Positions 7,333 to 17,392 of a stretch of DNA of 64,000 nucleotides are shown here, one piece after another (the stretch's first letter is position 1; each line of letters starts with the position of its first letter). The position numbers were made by a program, and so were the translations under genes. Below the pieces are notes generated by a model. The model had not been told where the DNA came from. It worked only from the letters and a program-made list of their open reading frames with translations, and did no database searches. The stretch spans positions 80,105-144,104 of the forward strand of contig NZ_JNIE01000005.1 of assembly GCF_000702425.1 (NCBI RefSeq). The letters run 5' to 3'. This stretch comes from Thermocrinis jamiesonii (GTDB lineage Bacteria; Aquificota; Aquificia; Aquificales; Aquificaceae).

Positions 7333-8059
7333 GCAGTTAAAACTTATAGAAGAGCTAAAGTTAAAGCAAGGTGATACTTGGAGAGTCCTAAAGATAATGA
7401 GTGAATTTGTGGAGGGGTTTGATGCACTTTCAAAAGTTGGTCCTGCAATAACCTTTTTCGGAAGCTCACGCCTAACTCCAGACAGCCAGTATTACAAACA
7501 TGCTTATAGAACCGCCTTTCTCTTAGGAAAATTAGGCTTTCACATAATAACAGGAGGTGGTCCTGGAATAATGGAGGCGGCAAACAGAGGAGCTTACGAT
7601 GCAGGCACGCTATCTGTAGGACTGAACATCCAAATACCTACAGAGCAAAAACCTAACAAATATCAAAACCTTTCTTTAAAATTTGAATACTTCTTTGTGC
7701 GCAAGGTGATGCTACTTAAGTATTCCATGGCATATCTTATCTTTCCCGGTGGTTTTGGCACCTTTGACGAGCTCTTTGAGGCATTAACGCTAATACAAAC
7801 AGGTAAAGTTTATAGGTTCCCCATAATCCTGTATGGAAGCCTTTTCTGGGATCCGCTCATAGATTATATGCAAAAAACTATGGTAAGCTTTGGTGTGATA
7901 GATAGGTCGGATATTGACCTTATATCCTTTGCAAACACACCGGAAGAAGCGGTTGAAATAATCAAAAGGGAAGCAGAAAAAAAGTTAAACCTTTTGAAAG
8001 AAGAAGACCCTTTGAACCCAATGGTGGAAAAACTTCATGCGATCTTAAAAAATGCGTAA
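7322..8059 (+). CDS. LOG-family (lysine decarboxylase-like) phosphoribohydrolase
   Basis: A 245-aa Rossmann-like protein of the LOG/TIGR00730 family, whose studied members hydrolyse nucleoside 5'-monophosphates to base and ribose 5-phosphate. The diagnostic signatures are GGGPGIMEAANRGA and FPGGFGTFDELFEALTLIQ (the PGGxGTxxE motif). The N-terminal extension (about 45 aa before ITFFGSSR) and the C-terminal helical tail make it longer than plant LOG enzymes, as is common in bacteria. Start ATG 7322 has AAAGGA upstream and overlaps the small exported-protein gene. The stop overlaps sbcD by 8 nt. Confidence 0.88.
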   Translation: MNNKQLKLIEELKLKQGDTWRVLKIMSEFVEGFDALSKVGPAITFFGSSRLTPDSQYYKHAYRTAFLLGKLGFHIITGGGPGIMEAANRGAYDAGTLSVGLNIQIPTEQKPNKYQNLSLKFEYFFVRKVMLLKYSMAYLIFPGGFGTFDELFEALTLIQTGKVYRFPIILYGSLFWDPLIDYMQKTMVSFGVIDRSDIDLISFANTPEEAVEIIKREAEKKLNLLKEEDPLNPMVEKLHAILKNA

Positions 8060-9206
8060 GATATTACACATTTCAGACCTTCATGCAGGAAAGAGCTTAA
8101 ACAAAATATCAAGAAACCCAGACCTAATATACGCTTTGAATCAGGTTTCCCAAATATGCAAAGAAGAAAAAGTAGAACTTTTGCTAATTTCCGGAGATAT
8201 TTTTGACAAACCCATTCCAGATTACGATTCTGAATTTATAATCCTTGAATATTTGACGGAATGGAGCAGGAGCAATATTCAGGTTGTTTTAATATCTGGC
8301 AATCATGACAGTTATGATAAGTTAAAGGCATACAAAAACTTAGAAAAACTTGCAAAGGTGCGCATATTTGATAGACCAAATCCAAATGTATCCGAATCTG
8401 TATTTGTCTACGACAACATAGCAATAGCCTGTTTGCCATACCCAAGCGAAAGAATACTAACTAAGGGTTCGGAGGATACATACAGAAGCTATACCCAAAA
8501 AGTAGCTCAGTATCTAAGAGCGCTGGCAAAAGCTGTAGAAAACTACCAGTATAGAATCCTTTTATCTCATATTATGGTAGAAAAGGCAATAATAGCTGGC
8601 TCGGAAAGAGAAGCAAGCGTTAGTGAATTTTACGCCATAAGACCAGACCAAATACCAGAGGTGTTCGATTATGTAGCCCTTGGACATTTGCACATTCACC
8701 AAAGGATAAAGCAAGCAGTTCCCAAAACCTACTATGCTGGGAGTTTATACCAAATAGACTTTTCTGAAAAGGATAGGGAAAAGTTTGTAAATCTTGTCAT
8801 CATAGAAGATAAGGATATAAAAGTTAAACCTATAAAGCTATCTTTGTATAGAGAACTTAAAGAGATAAAAATAGAAAAGTCTCAAAGCGTAGATCGGGCT
8901 TTGGAAGAATTAAAAAATAGAAACGCCATTTTCAAGGTAATCTTGGAAAGCGAACTAAATGATCCGATGTTAAACATAAAAGTCCAGCAAATTCATCAAA
9001 TCTTGGGGGATAAACTGGCGTTTTTAAAGTTAGATTTTCCGGAGTATTTTCAGACAAACATCACAAAAGATACAGAAAGTTTAAATATACTGGACCTTTA
9101 TAAAGCTTACTACAGGCATGCATACAAAACTGATATGCCAGAGAATTTAGAGAAAGAGTTGTTGAGTATTTTACAAAGGGTCCAGCATGAGGCCGATCAA
9201 GCTTGA
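8052..9206 (+). CDS. sbcD: SbcD/Mre11-type DNA double-strand-break repair nuclease subunit
   Basis: Metallophosphoesterase nuclease that works with SbcC/Rad50 in processing DNA ends and hairpins. The five phosphoesterase motifs are visible: ISDLHAGK at the N-terminus, SGDIFDKP, SGNHDSYD, LLSHIMVEKA (His motif) and ALGHLHIHQ. The C-terminal domain (from about residue 270) is the SbcD cap and Rad50-binding part. At 384 aa it has the usual length. Start ATG 8052 lies inside the end of the LOG gene; the stop overlaps sbcC by 20 nt, so the pair is made as a translationally coupled operon. Confidence 0.94.
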   Translation: MRKILHISDLHAGKSLNKISRNPDLIYALNQVSQICKEEKVELLLISGDIFDKPIPDYDSEFIILEYLTEWSRSNIQVVLISGNHDSYDKLKAYKNLEKLAKVRIFDRPNPNVSESVFVYDNIAIACLPYPSERILTKGSEDTYRSYTQKVAQYLRALAKAVENYQYRILLSHIMVEKAIIAGSEREASVSEFYAIRPDQIPEVFDYVALGHLHIHQRIKQAVPKTYYAGSLYQIDFSEKDREKFVNLVIIEDKDIKVKPIKLSLYRELKEIKIEKSQSVDRALEELKNRNAIFKVILESELNDPMLNIKVQQIHQILGDKLAFLKLDFPEYFQTNITKDTESLNILDLYKAYYRHAYKTDMPENLEKELLSILQRVQHEADQA

Positions 9207-12054
9207 GCTTGAAAACTTTACCGTATTTAAAGGGAAAAATACCATAGATTTTTCCGGTTTGAGGTTCTTCATCATTCAGGGAAGAACTGGCGCTGGGAAG
9301 ACAAGCATAATAGACGCAATGTGCTATGCGCTTTACGGTAGAGTGCCAAGACACAGCAGAGAAAACATTCACGAAAACGTAATGTCAAAAGGAACAAACA
9401 GACTTAGAGTGTTTTTTGAGTTTTCTGTAAGAGGTAAAAATTACGCGGTGGAAAGGTTCGTAATAGGAGGAAGGCCAGGGGTAAGATTTTATGAAGGCGG
9501 AAAACAAAGAGATATAAGAATGAACGATATTCCACAAATCATAAAAAGAATATTAGGTGTAGATTATGATACCTTTACGAAGGTTATACTCTTACCACAA
9601 GGGCAATTTGACAGATTTTTAAAACCCGAAAGACCACAACAAAGAAGAGAAATACTAAACAAGCTTTTGGGGATGGATACACTGTTGCAAAAGCTAAGCG
9701 AAATAATAAGAGATACTAAGAGGCATATTGAGAACGAGCTGGCTCAAGTGGAAACAAGCTTAAACGAGCTAAGATATGCAACGGAGGGGGAGCTTGAGAG
9801 GATAGAAAAAGAAATAAAGCTCGTGGAAGATAAGCTAATGTTTCTGAACTCAAATAAGAAAGAACTGCAAGAAAGACTAAAGTTAGCCATACAGAGGGAT
9901 GCTATAAAAAGAGAACTCTTTGAGTGTGAAAGGGAACTGGAAGTGCTACTTGAAAAAAAGCACGAAATTGAAAAGTTAAAGGAAGTGATCCAAGTTATGG
10001 AGGAGGCTTCTTTTTACGCTCCTTACGTGCAAAACTTCAAAAGGCTATCTGTAAGAGAGGAAGAGGAAAAAAGGAGACTAAAAGATTTAGAAATAAAGAT
10101 GATTAGGCTAAGTCAAGAAAAAGAATTAAAGCAGAAAGAAAAAGAAATTTACGAAAAGGAGTGGAAAAACATAGACAAATACGATGCTCAGATAGAAAGT
10201 CTTGGAAAACAGATAGAAAACGTTAAGTCCGCACTTGAAAGAATAGAAGAGAAGAAAAGAAAAGAAAAGGAGTTAGAACAAATCTTGGAGAGATTAACAA
10301 AGATAAATCAGGAAATACTAACTCTGCAAGAAAGAATTAAAAAAGGTGAGCAGATTGTAAGGGAAAAGGAAGAGCACATTCAGACGTTGGAAGAACAACA
10401 GAAATTGTTTTTAGAATACGCACCTATAAAGTCAAAGCTTGATGATGTAAAAAAAGAAAGACAGATATTTGAAAAGGTCCTTAAAGAAAACGAAAACTTA
10501 GAACAAAACCTTGAGCAAGTAAGAATACAAATAAAACAGAAGGAAGAGGAGATTTTGGCGTTTAATGTTTATCAGATAAGACTTCATCTAAAAGAGGGAG
10601 ATGTATGCCCTGTGTGTGGCAATGTGGTAGGAAAACTACCTATAGAGGAGGTTCAGGGGGATTATGAAAAGATCAAAAAGGAGTTGGAAAAACTTAAAGA
10701 ACGTGAAATAGAATTGCTTGAGAAAAAGGCTAAACTTGAAAATCTACGCAATAACTTAAAGCGCAAGGAAGAGGAATTAGCCAATCTACTAATGGGAAAA
10801 CAGGAGCAAGAGTTTGAAACGGAATATGAAAGGCTAAAAGGTGTTAGCGAGGAGTTAGAAAAGGAGAAAAGAATCTTAAAGCTTGCCAAAGAAAAACTTG
10901 AAAAGTTGAAAGAAGAGTTAAATGAAAAACTAAAAGAATACTCTTCTGAAGAGGCAAAGAAGGAAAGATTAAAGCTTGACATTTTAGAATTGGAAAAATA
11001 CCTAAGGGACTCTGGCTCAGAACACTTAACGGTGCAACACTTGGAAGCCTTAGAATACAAACTTAAAAACCTAAGACAAAAAAGGGACGAAATAAGAAGG
11101 AAATACACAGAAATATCGGAAAAATTAAGGGAGATTGAACTAAAAGAACAGGAGTATATAACTATGCAATCTCAAATAGAGAGAAACATAGGAAGTATAA
11201 GGGAAGAGAAAGCAAAACTTTCTAAGGATCTTGAGCCTGCAATAAGGAAATTTAATAGCATACAAGAATTAGAAAAGTATATAAAGCCTAAGGAAGAAAT
11301 AGAAGCACAAAAAAAGAAAGTGGAAGATTACGAAAATAAAGTTAGCTTACTTATGCAGAGATCAGCGGAACTCAAAGAAGAATTGAAAAATTACGAAAAC
11401 ATAGAGGATACAGAAAACATCAAATCAAAGCTTCAAGAAATTGAGAATGAACAAAATAGATACAACGTAGAGCTTGGGCATTTAAGAGAACAAAAGTTGA
11501 GGGTAGAAGAGGGAATAAAGAGAAAACAAGAACTAAGCAAACGCAAGGAAGAACTTGCGGTCAAAGAGCGTATTTATAGCATACTTGAGAGGGATTTTAG
11601 AGCAGACAGACTGCAGGAATTCATCAGTCAGATAATGCTTCAAAACATCGTAGGAAGGGCGAACTACTATATGCAAAAATTCACTTCAGGCGCTTATGAG
11701 TATGATATAGAAAATTCAGACATTGTGGTTATAGATAGGGTGTCTGGACACAAAAGAAGCGTAAGCACCTTAAGTGGGGGAGAAACCTTTTTGGCAAGTC
11801 TTTCCTTGGCTTTTGGCATAAGCGACGTGCTATCCCACAACGCACCCATAGAAAGTCTGTTTATTGATGAAGGTTTTGGAAGCTTAGACAAAGAAACCAG
11901 GGAAGAGCTTTCCCAGTTTTTTGAACTCATAAAGCTAAACACGGATAGGGTGGTAGGGATAATAAGTCATTTGGAAGATTTAGCTGAAAAGTTTGAACAA
12001 AGAATAGAGGTGATAAAGAGGGGGGACAGGTCTTTTATCAATGTGATAACATAA
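9187..12054 (+). CDS. sbcC: SbcC/Rad50-type DNA repair ATPase
   Basis: A 955-aa ABC/SMC-like ATPase partner of SbcD. The P-loop GRTGAGKTS is near residue 35, followed by long antiparallel coiled coils made of Lys/Glu heptads. The zinc hook CPVC is at about residue 474, almost exactly mid-protein, and the C-terminal half carries the signature STLSGGETFLASLSLAFG and Walker B SLFIDEGFGSLD. The two CxxC hooks dimerise through Zn2+ to bridge DNA ends. The ATG overlaps sbcD. The gene ends at TAA 12052-12054, right at the edge of the repeat-filled noncoding gap, with no clear terminator immediately behind. Confidence 0.95.
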   Translation: MRPIKLELENFTVFKGKNTIDFSGLRFFIIQGRTGAGKTSIIDAMCYALYGRVPRHSRENIHENVMSKGTNRLRVFFEFSVRGKNYAVERFVIGGRPGVRFYEGGKQRDIRMNDIPQIIKRILGVDYDTFTKVILLPQGQFDRFLKPERPQQRREILNKLLGMDTLLQKLSEIIRDTKRHIENELAQVETSLNELRYATEGELERIEKEIKLVEDKLMFLNSNKKELQERLKLAIQRDAIKRELFECERELEVLLEKKHEIEKLKEVIQVMEEASFYAPYVQNFKRLSVREEEEKRRLKDLEIKMIRLSQEKELKQKEKEIYEKEWKNIDKYDAQIESLGKQIENVKSALERIEEKKRKEKELEQILERLTKINQEILTLQERIKKGEQIVREKEEHIQTLEEQQKLFLEYAPIKSKLDDVKKERQIFEKVLKENENLEQNLEQVRIQIKQKEEEILAFNVYQIRLHLKEGDVCPVCGNVVGKLPIEEVQGDYEKIKKELEKLKEREIELLEKKAKLENLRNNLKRKEEELANLLMGKQEQEFETEYERLKGVSEELEKEKRILKLAKEKLEKLKEELNEKLKEYSSEEAKKERLKLDILELEKYLRDSGSEHLTVQHLEALEYKLKNLRQKRDEIRRKYTEISEKLREIELKEQEYITMQSQIERNIGSIREEKAKLSKDLEPAIRKFNSIQELEKYIKPKEEIEAQKKKVEDYENKVSLLMQRSAELKEELKNYENIEDTENIKSKLQEIENEQNRYNVELGHLREQKLRVEEGIKRKQELSKRKEELAVKERIYSILERDFRADRLQEFISQIMLQNIVGRANYYMQKFTSGAYEYDIENSDIVVIDRVSGHKRSVSTLSGGETFLASLSLAFGISDVLSHNAPIESLFIDEGFGSLDKETREELSQFFELIKLNTDRVVGIISHLEDLAEKFEQRIEVIKRGDRSFINVIT

Positions 12055-12717
12055 AATCTCTCAAATTTCACATACATTACACAATATTTGATTATCAATA
12101 GTTTAAAAGTATGACAAATATCATACTACTTAAGGCTTTAGACAGGCAAAAGCTTATCAATCAAAGAAAATTTAATTTTTCACTGTTAATATAATCTCCC
12201 TCTTTAAAAGTCTTGTTAATCTAGGCTCAAGTTGATTTTTCACACCCTATTTGTAAGTCTTAGAAAATCCATCACTTTTTTTGCCAAAATTTCACACCCT
12301 TTTTTCACAATTTCACACCTTCTGCAGTGACTAAAAGCGCCCCTTTGTAAGTTCTGTAATTTCCGACATTTTTTGAACAACTTTTTCACATCAACAAAAA
12401 CAAGTATTGGTGCGGTTTTGAAAGAATTTTCACATTTCTGTTTGTAAGTATGGCTATTTCCGTAACTTTTTTCTTAAAAAATGTTTAGGCTTTTTCCTAA
12501 CTTACAGCCAGACCTGTGAGATTGTGAAAATTGTTCCTAAGTGCTGGAATTTTCTAAACATTTTTCAGATCAGTAAAGCTTAGAAAATCAACAACCTTAG
12601 GTATGGGGTGTGAAATTCTTTTTCGGAAAGCCAAGAAAATCAAGCACTTGAGAATCTCTGGCTTTTTAAAAGGCGGGTTTTTAATATTATTAAAAGATTA
12701 AAAGAAAAAAAATCAGT
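12055..12717. repeat. 663-bp noncoding gap with degenerate ~94-nt repeats and TTTCACA words
   Basis: No plausible gene. Four copies of a degenerate unit, TTTGTAAGT, six variable bases, ATTTCCG, four bases, then a T-run, start at 12250, 12344, 12441 and 12534 (spacings 94, 97, 93; the last begins TTCCTAAGT). The word TTTCACA recurs at about 12066, 12238, 12290, 12303, 12311, 12384 and 12428, with its complement TGTGAAA at about 12523 and 12608. A third word, CTTAGAAAATC plus A/C-rich bases, occurs at 12259, 12579 and, degraded, 12631, with an inverted copy at 12541. A weak hairpin AAAGCCA/TGGCTTT (12627-12665) ends in TTTTT and could terminate + strand transcripts. The flanking genes converge on this gap. 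No GC-rich RNA-like fold is seen. Confidence 0.7.
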
Positions 12718-13743
12718 TTAATAAGAAGAAAAAGAATAGAAGGCTTGGATCTTAGAGAGTGTTTCCTTCCACTCCTCCTCTTCCTGTGAATCATACACTA
12801 TTCCAGAACCGGCAAAATAGAATAGTTTTTCCTTTGTGCCAAAGGCTGTTCTTATCAGCACACTTAGGGTAAAGTCATCTTCCAGTCTAAAGCCTGCGCA
12901 TCCGCAGTAGTAATCCCTAGGGTGGGGCTCCAAAAGGTCTATAATCTCCACCGCCTTTTTCTTTGGGGCACCTGTTACAGATGCTGGCGGAAAAGTATTC
13001 AGCAAAATTTCCTCAAACTTTGCATTAGTTTTAGCGCTCACTGTAGAGTGCATCTGGAACAAGGTAGAGTATTCTTCTATCTTGAAAAGCTCCTTTACCT
13101 CTACAGTGCCTACCATTGCGATCTTTGAAAGATCATTCCTCATCATATCCAAAATCATCAGATTCTCCGCTTTATCTTTTAGGTTTTCTTCAAGTATTTT
13201 CCTATTTTTGGCAGTTCCTTTTATTGGCTTGCTTACTATGGTATCACCCCTTTTTTGAAGGAAAAGCTCCATAGAACCGCTGATTATAAAAAAATCCTTC
13301 AGATCTAAGAAGAAGGCATAAGGCGTTTTTTGTGTTTGAAAGAACTTTAAAAACAAATCTAAGGGCTGACCTTCTAAGAAAAAGTCTATCTTCGTTGAAA
13401 GGTTAATCTGATACACAACACCCTTTTCTATTTCTCTTTTTATCTCCTTTACTCTTTGAAGGTATGCCTCTTTGTTTAAAGAAAAGCTCACAAACTCCAA
13501 AATTACAGGCTCATAAGTTTTGTTAAATTCTTTGACTTCTCCTATTTTTACAAAGATTATTTTAGGAAGGTCAGAGCTTTTGACTTTTACTCCTATGGTT
13601 TCTGCAGAAAGGCTGTAAGAAAAAACAAAAAAACCGTTTTCCTTTGGAATATCTTTTAAGGAACTGTAGAATTCTATACCCTTTATCTGAAACTGGTAAA
13701 GTTTCCAAGGCTTGTCAAAAAAGCCACCACAGACAACAAGCAT
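12718..13743 (-). CDS. pabB: aminodeoxychorismate synthase component I
   Basis: Chorismate-utilising enzyme that makes 4-amino-4-deoxychorismate for folate. The key discriminator is SKPIKGTAKN: the PIKGT lysine is characteristic of PabB, whereas anthranilate synthase has PIAGT. Further family blocks are VYQINLSTKIDF, MILDMMRNDLSKIA, STVSAK, FPPASVTGAPKKKAVEII and YYCGCAGF. At 341 aa it lacks the long N-terminal domain of TrpE-like enzymes, as many PabB proteins of thermophiles do. It is immediately downstream of the macro-domain gene (adjacent stop and start). No pabA or pabC is nearby. Confidence 0.88.
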   Translation of the reverse strand: MLVVCGGFFDKPWKLYQFQIKGIEFYSSLKDIPKENGFFVFSYSLSAETIGVKVKSSDLPKIIFVKIGEVKEFNKTYEPVILEFVSFSLNKEAYLQRVKEIKREIEKGVVYQINLSTKIDFFLEGQPLDLFLKFFQTQKTPYAFFLDLKDFFIISGSMELFLQKRGDTIVSKPIKGTAKNRKILEENLKDKAENLMILDMMRNDLSKIAMVGTVEVKELFKIEEYSTLFQMHSTVSAKTNAKFEEILLNTFPPASVTGAPKKKAVEIIDLLEPHPRDYYCGCAGFRLEDDFTLSVLIRTAFGTKEKLFYFAGSGIVYDSQEEEEWKETLSKIQAFYSFSSY

Positions 13744-14232
13744 TCATAGATTTTCTTTCCAAGCACGAACCATATCTTCATCCACATCCACTAGTATTAC
13801 TTTTTTTAAACTGTTTGGCTTAAAAGCCTTTATCTCTTCTATCATAGCCTTTGCGGATACTTCTTTGGGCAATCTTCCCACTCCTGTGCCCATACCTGGC
13901 ATTGCTAAGCTTTCAAATCCAAGCTCATCTGCCAACTTAAGTGCTGCTCTAACCGCCTTCCTTACCTTTTCCTCCGTTGTAACCATGGCAGGCTCTTCCA
14001 TGGTGGGAGCGTGTATAACACCCTTGAATTTCAAGGCACCTGCAGAGGTCAGTATGGCACGTCCTACTTCAATTGGAGCCTTTTTAACCGCTTCCTCTTC
14101 TATCTCCTTACCTCCAAACCTTTTTATCAAACCCGCAACTCCACCACCCATCAACCCAAGAGAATTGGCAGGATTAACTATAACATCCGCATCAACTTCA
14201 AGCAGGCTACCTTTTACGACCTCTATATCCAC
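13744..14232 (-). CDS. macro-domain protein (ADP-ribose binding/hydrolase type)
   Basis: A 162-aa stand-alone macro domain. It has the start [24 protein letters not shown], the glycine-rich loop [16 protein letters not shown] and the phosphate loop [11 protein letters not shown] that bind ADP-ribose. Macro domains of this kind remove ADP-ribose from proteins or nucleic acid or deacetylate O-acetyl-ADP-ribose; the substrate here is unknown. It starts with GTG at 14232, only 21 bp from the divergent flhA start. It is directly adjacent to pabB in the same direction, so probably one operon, although no metabolic link is obvious. Confidence 0.9.
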   Translation of the reverse strand: MDIEVVKGSLLEVDADVIVNPANSLGLMGGGVAGLIKRFGGKEIEEEAVKKAPIEVGRAILTSAGALKFKGVIHAPTMEEPAMVTTEEKVRKAVRAALKLADELGFESLAMPGMGTGVGRLPKEVSAKAMIEEIKAFKPNSLKKVILVDVDEDMVRAWKENL

Positions 14233-14253
14233 AGATTAAAATTCTATCATATC

Positions 14254-16290
14254 ATGACTTTAACTCAAGGTTGGATAGTATTAGCCTTTGTGGTTATATT
14301 GAGCGCAATAGTTCTTCCCATACCTGCCCTACTGCTTGATATACTTTTAACACTTAGTATAACCTTTGCCTTAACTGTTTTAATCCTTACGACCTTTATA
14401 AAAGAACCTTTGGAACTTTCAGCCTTTCCCTCTATCTTACTTTTGGGAACTTTACTAAGATTATCCTTAAACATAGCTGCCGCAAGGCGCATACTTTTAC
14501 ACGGACACGAAGGCACATCCTCTGCGGGACATGTAATAGAGGGTTTTGGTAAGTTTGTGGTAGGTGGGGATGTGGTGGTTGGTTTGGTGGTTTTCCTTAT
14601 CTTTATAGTCATAAACTTTATCGTTATAACAAGGGGTGCGGAAAGGGTTTCTGAAGTTGCGGCAAGATTTACCCTCGATGCAATGCCAGGTAAGCAGATG
14701 AGCATAGATGCGGACCTCAACGCTGGGCTTATTACAGAAGAAGAGGCACGTAGAAGAAGGGAACAGTTAGAGCAAGAGGCATCCTTCTATGGTTCCATGG
14801 ACGGTGCAAGCAAGTTTATAAGAGGAGATGCCATCGCAGCTTTGATAATACTCTTTCTAAGCTTGGTGGGTGGTCTAATAATAGGCATAGTAATAAAGGG
14901 ACTATCCTTTTCCGAAGCAATAGCCACATATACCCTACTAACTGTTGGAGAAGGATTGGCAAGCCAAATACCAGCTCTTATGCTTTCTACCGCCGCAGGT
15001 ATAGTGGTCACAAAGTCATCCTCTAAGGATCAACTCGGCCAAGTTTTTCTTGAAGAGTTCTCCAAAGAACCAAGGGTGTTCTTGTTTTCTTCAGCCATTT
15101 TAGCATTTATAGGTCTAATTCCAGGCTTTCCCAAAGTGCCCTTCTTTTTTATGGCTGGTGTGCTTGGAGGTTTGTATTATCTTCTAAGGAAAAGTCTTAA
15201 GGAACAGGAGCTGAAAGAGTTAGAAAAGCTCTTTGTGGAACAAAAAAAGCCTGTGGAAAGAACAGAGGAGGAGCTAATAACACAGCCGGAAGCTATAGCC
15301 TTTGAAATAGGCTATGGATTGGTGCCTTTGGTAGATGAGGCTCAAGGTGGAGACATACCGGAAAGGATCAAATCAATGAGAAGACAAATAGCCCAAGAGT
15401 TTGGAGTAATAGTACCATTGGTGCATATAAGGGACAACCTAAGGTTAAAGCCTTATCAGTATAGGATACTTATAAGGGGTATGGAGGTTAGCAGTTATGA
15501 GATAGTGCCAAACAGATATTTGGCAATAGATTTGGGTAGCACTAAGGGTCCGATAGAAGGTATTGAAACCAAAGATCCTGCCTTTAACTTAAAAGCTTAC
15601 TGGATAACGGAAGATCAAAAGGATAAGGCTCAGAGGTTGGGTTATATGGTGGTAGATGTAAGCACCGCTATAATAACCCACCTTTCTGAAGTAATAAAGA
15701 AAAACCTACATGAGGTATTAGGCAGAGGGGAAGTGATGGATTTAGTGGAAAATCTGACAAAAAAATATCCGAAGGCTATGCAAGGACTAATACCTGATGT
15801 GATACCAATATCCATACTGCACAGAGTATTGCAAAATCTTCTAAAGGAAGGAATACCTATAAACGACCTGCTTACTATAGTAGAAACCTTAGCAGATTAT
15901 GTAGAGCAAACAAGGGATGTGGAAATATTAACGGAGTATGTAAGGCAAAGACTTTCTAAGAGGATAACCAGACTATACCTTACAGATAAAATTCTGTATG
16001 CTTTAATAATCGCTCCAAGGTTGGAAGCCAAGTTAAGCGCCTATTTGCAAGAAGGTAAAGAAGAAGAATTCCTTGACGTTCTTATAAACAAAGTATACCC
16101 AAAAATCAGCTCTGAAATTTCAAAGTTTGTTCAGTATCAAGCTAAACCAGTTCTTATAACCGCTTCAAACTTGAGGAGGCATATAAAGAAAGTTCTTGAA
16201 GCCTATCTTCCTCAGTTAGCTGTCCTATCGTATAATGAACTTGATAGACAGGTAAACTTAAAGGTTTTAGGAGTCATAGATGAAGATTAA
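14254..16290 (+). CDS. flhA: FlhA, flagellar type III export gate protein
   Basis: Core membrane component of the flagellar export apparatus. The N-terminal half has about eight transmembrane segments with the FHIPEP signature region [17 protein letters not shown] and the cytoplasmic loop [19 protein letters not shown]. The C-terminal half, from about residue 330, is the soluble nonameric ring domain, recognisable from GYGLVPLVD onward. I place the start at ATG 14254 (678 aa), which yields [12 protein letters not shown]; the open frame continues upstream into the divergent macro-domain gene and the extra residues are not FlhA-like. The 3' end overlaps flhF by 11 nt. No clear Shine-Dalgarno is seen. 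Confidence 0.95.
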   Translation: MTLTQGWIVLAFVVILSAIVLPIPALLLDILLTLSITFALTVLILTTFIKEPLELSAFPSILLLGTLLRLSLNIAAARRILLHGHEGTSSAGHVIEGFGKFVVGGDVVVGLVVFLIFIVINFIVITRGAERVSEVAARFTLDAMPGKQMSIDADLNAGLITEEEARRRREQLEQEASFYGSMDGASKFIRGDAIAALIILFLSLVGGLIIGIVIKGLSFSEAIATYTLLTVGEGLASQIPALMLSTAAGIVVTKSSSKDQLGQVFLEEFSKEPRVFLFSSAILAFIGLIPGFPKVPFFFMAGVLGGLYYLLRKSLKEQELKELEKLFVEQKKPVERTEEELITQPEAIAFEIGYGLVPLVDEAQGGDIPERIKSMRRQIAQEFGVIVPLVHIRDNLRLKPYQYRILIRGMEVSSYEIVPNRYLAIDLGSTKGPIEGIETKDPAFNLKAYWITEDQKDKAQRLGYMVVDVSTAIITHLSEVIKKNLHEVLGRGEVMDLVENLTKKYPKAMQGLIPDVIPISILHRVLQNLLKEGIPINDLLTIVETLADYVEQTRDVEILTEYVRQRLSKRITRLYLTDKILYALIIAPRLEAKLSAYLQEGKEEEFLDVLINKVYPKISSEISKFVQYQAKPVLITASNLRRHIKKVLEAYLPQLAVLSYNELDRQVNLKVLGVIDED

Positions 16291-17392
16291 AAAATTACTA
16301 TTTGGGTCCCTTCAGGAGGCTGTGGAGGAAGTGAGAAACCTGTATGGACCAGACGCAACCATACTCTCCACAAGGATCGTAAAAAAAAGATTAATACCCT
16401 TTTTACCTTATCCTTATCGTTCCCAACTGGAAGTTACCATAGGCATACCGGATAAAGAGGATTTCCCTTCACACTTGAGGGAACAGGGACATGTTTATGA
16501 AGAGATAGCAAAGCTTAAAGAAAGCTTAAGGGAAGTTGTAGAACTGGTAAAAAGACAGAAAACGGATGCAAGCGAAGATATAAAACCTATGGAAAGCGAA
16601 TATTCCCTCAGAGCCCTTAACCTTATGAACAAGCTTATAAACAAGGGTATGAGTAAGGAGGTAGCTAAGGCTATAGTTGATGCGTCTTGCGGTTATGATT
16701 ACGAGCTAAAAAAGCTTGACCTTAAAGGAGAAACCTTTGAGTCTTTAAAAATGGGGCTTGAGAGCACGATACCCACACTAAAGAATTTTAGGGAAAATTT
16801 AGAAGATTTTAAGATCATAGCTCTTGTGGGACCAACGGGTGTGGGGAAAACTACCACAATAGCAAAGCTAGCCTATGTCATAAAAGAATTCGGTAAAAAA
16901 GTTGGTGTTGTAACCATAGACAGTTATAGAGTTGGTGCAGTTCAACAGCTAATGACCTTTACAAGCATAATGGAACTGCCCTTTAGAACTGCAGACACAC
17001 CGCAAAGATTTAGAGAGTGCATAGGTGAGTTGTCCTCTTTGGACGTTATCCTTGTGGATACAGGTGGAAGGAGCCATTACGATGAAACAAGGGTAAAGGA
17101 GCTTGTTCCTTTCTTTAATAAGTTACCTGCTTTAGAGGTCTATTTTACAGTAAGCGCTAACATAGAAGAAAGGGTTATGGTAGAAGCTCTTGAGAGGTTT
17201 AGTGTTTTACCCATAAACGGTTTAATCTTTACAAAGATGGACGAAACATTATACTACGGATACGTTTTAAATCTTGTTTACCGTACCAAACTTCCCATAC
17301 TCTGTTTTACAACTGGGCAAAGGGTTCCCAATGACATAGTTATGGCGGATTACAATTACTTAGCGGGATTATTTTTAAGAATGGAGGAATGA
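16280..17392 (+). CDS. flhF: FlhF, SRP-type GTPase for flagellar placement
   Basis: A 370-aa SRP-like GTPase that sets the position and number of flagella together with FlhG. The N-terminus begins [26 protein letters not shown], typical of FlhF basic domains. The G domain has [16 protein letters not shown] (from about residue 184), the [12 protein letters not shown] segment, VDTGGR (G3) and FTKMDE (G4). It overlaps flhA by 11 nt and flhG by 4 nt (ATGA), so the three are one operon. Polar or restricted flagellation is suggested by the presence of FlhF plus FlhG. Confidence 0.95.
   Translation: MKIKKLLFGSLQEAVEEVRNLYGPDATILSTRIVKKRLIPFLPYPYRSQLEVTIGIPDKEDFPSHLREQGHVYEEIAKLKESLREVVELVKRQKTDASEDIKPMESEYSLRALNLMNKLINKGMSKEVAKAIVDASCGYDYELKKLDLKGETFESLKMGLESTIPTLKNFRENLEDFKIIALVGPTGVGKTTTIAKLAYVIKEFGKKVGVVTIDSYRVGAVQQLMTFTSIMELPFRTADTPQRFRECIGELSSLDVILVDTGGRSHYDETRVKELVPFFNKLPALEVYFTVSANIEERVMVEALERFSVLPINGLIFTKMDETLYYGYVLNLVYRTKLPILCFTTGQRVPNDIVMADYNYLAGLFLRMEE

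Noticed and set aside
12230..12600. Repeats in the long gap as a degenerate CRISPR array
   Set aside because: Units are only loosely alike, spacing is about 94 nt, and they do not resemble the 29-nt repeat at the right end of the window.
13712..14239. 175-aa plus-strand ORF opposite the macro-domain gene
   Set aside because: Low-complexity Ser/Thr/Ala shadow; the macro-domain frame has clear conserved motifs.
14011..14253. 81-codon N-terminal extension of FlhA in the open frame
   Set aside because: It lies opposite the macro-domain gene, lacks membrane or FlhA-like residues, and ATG 14254 gives the normal FlhA start.
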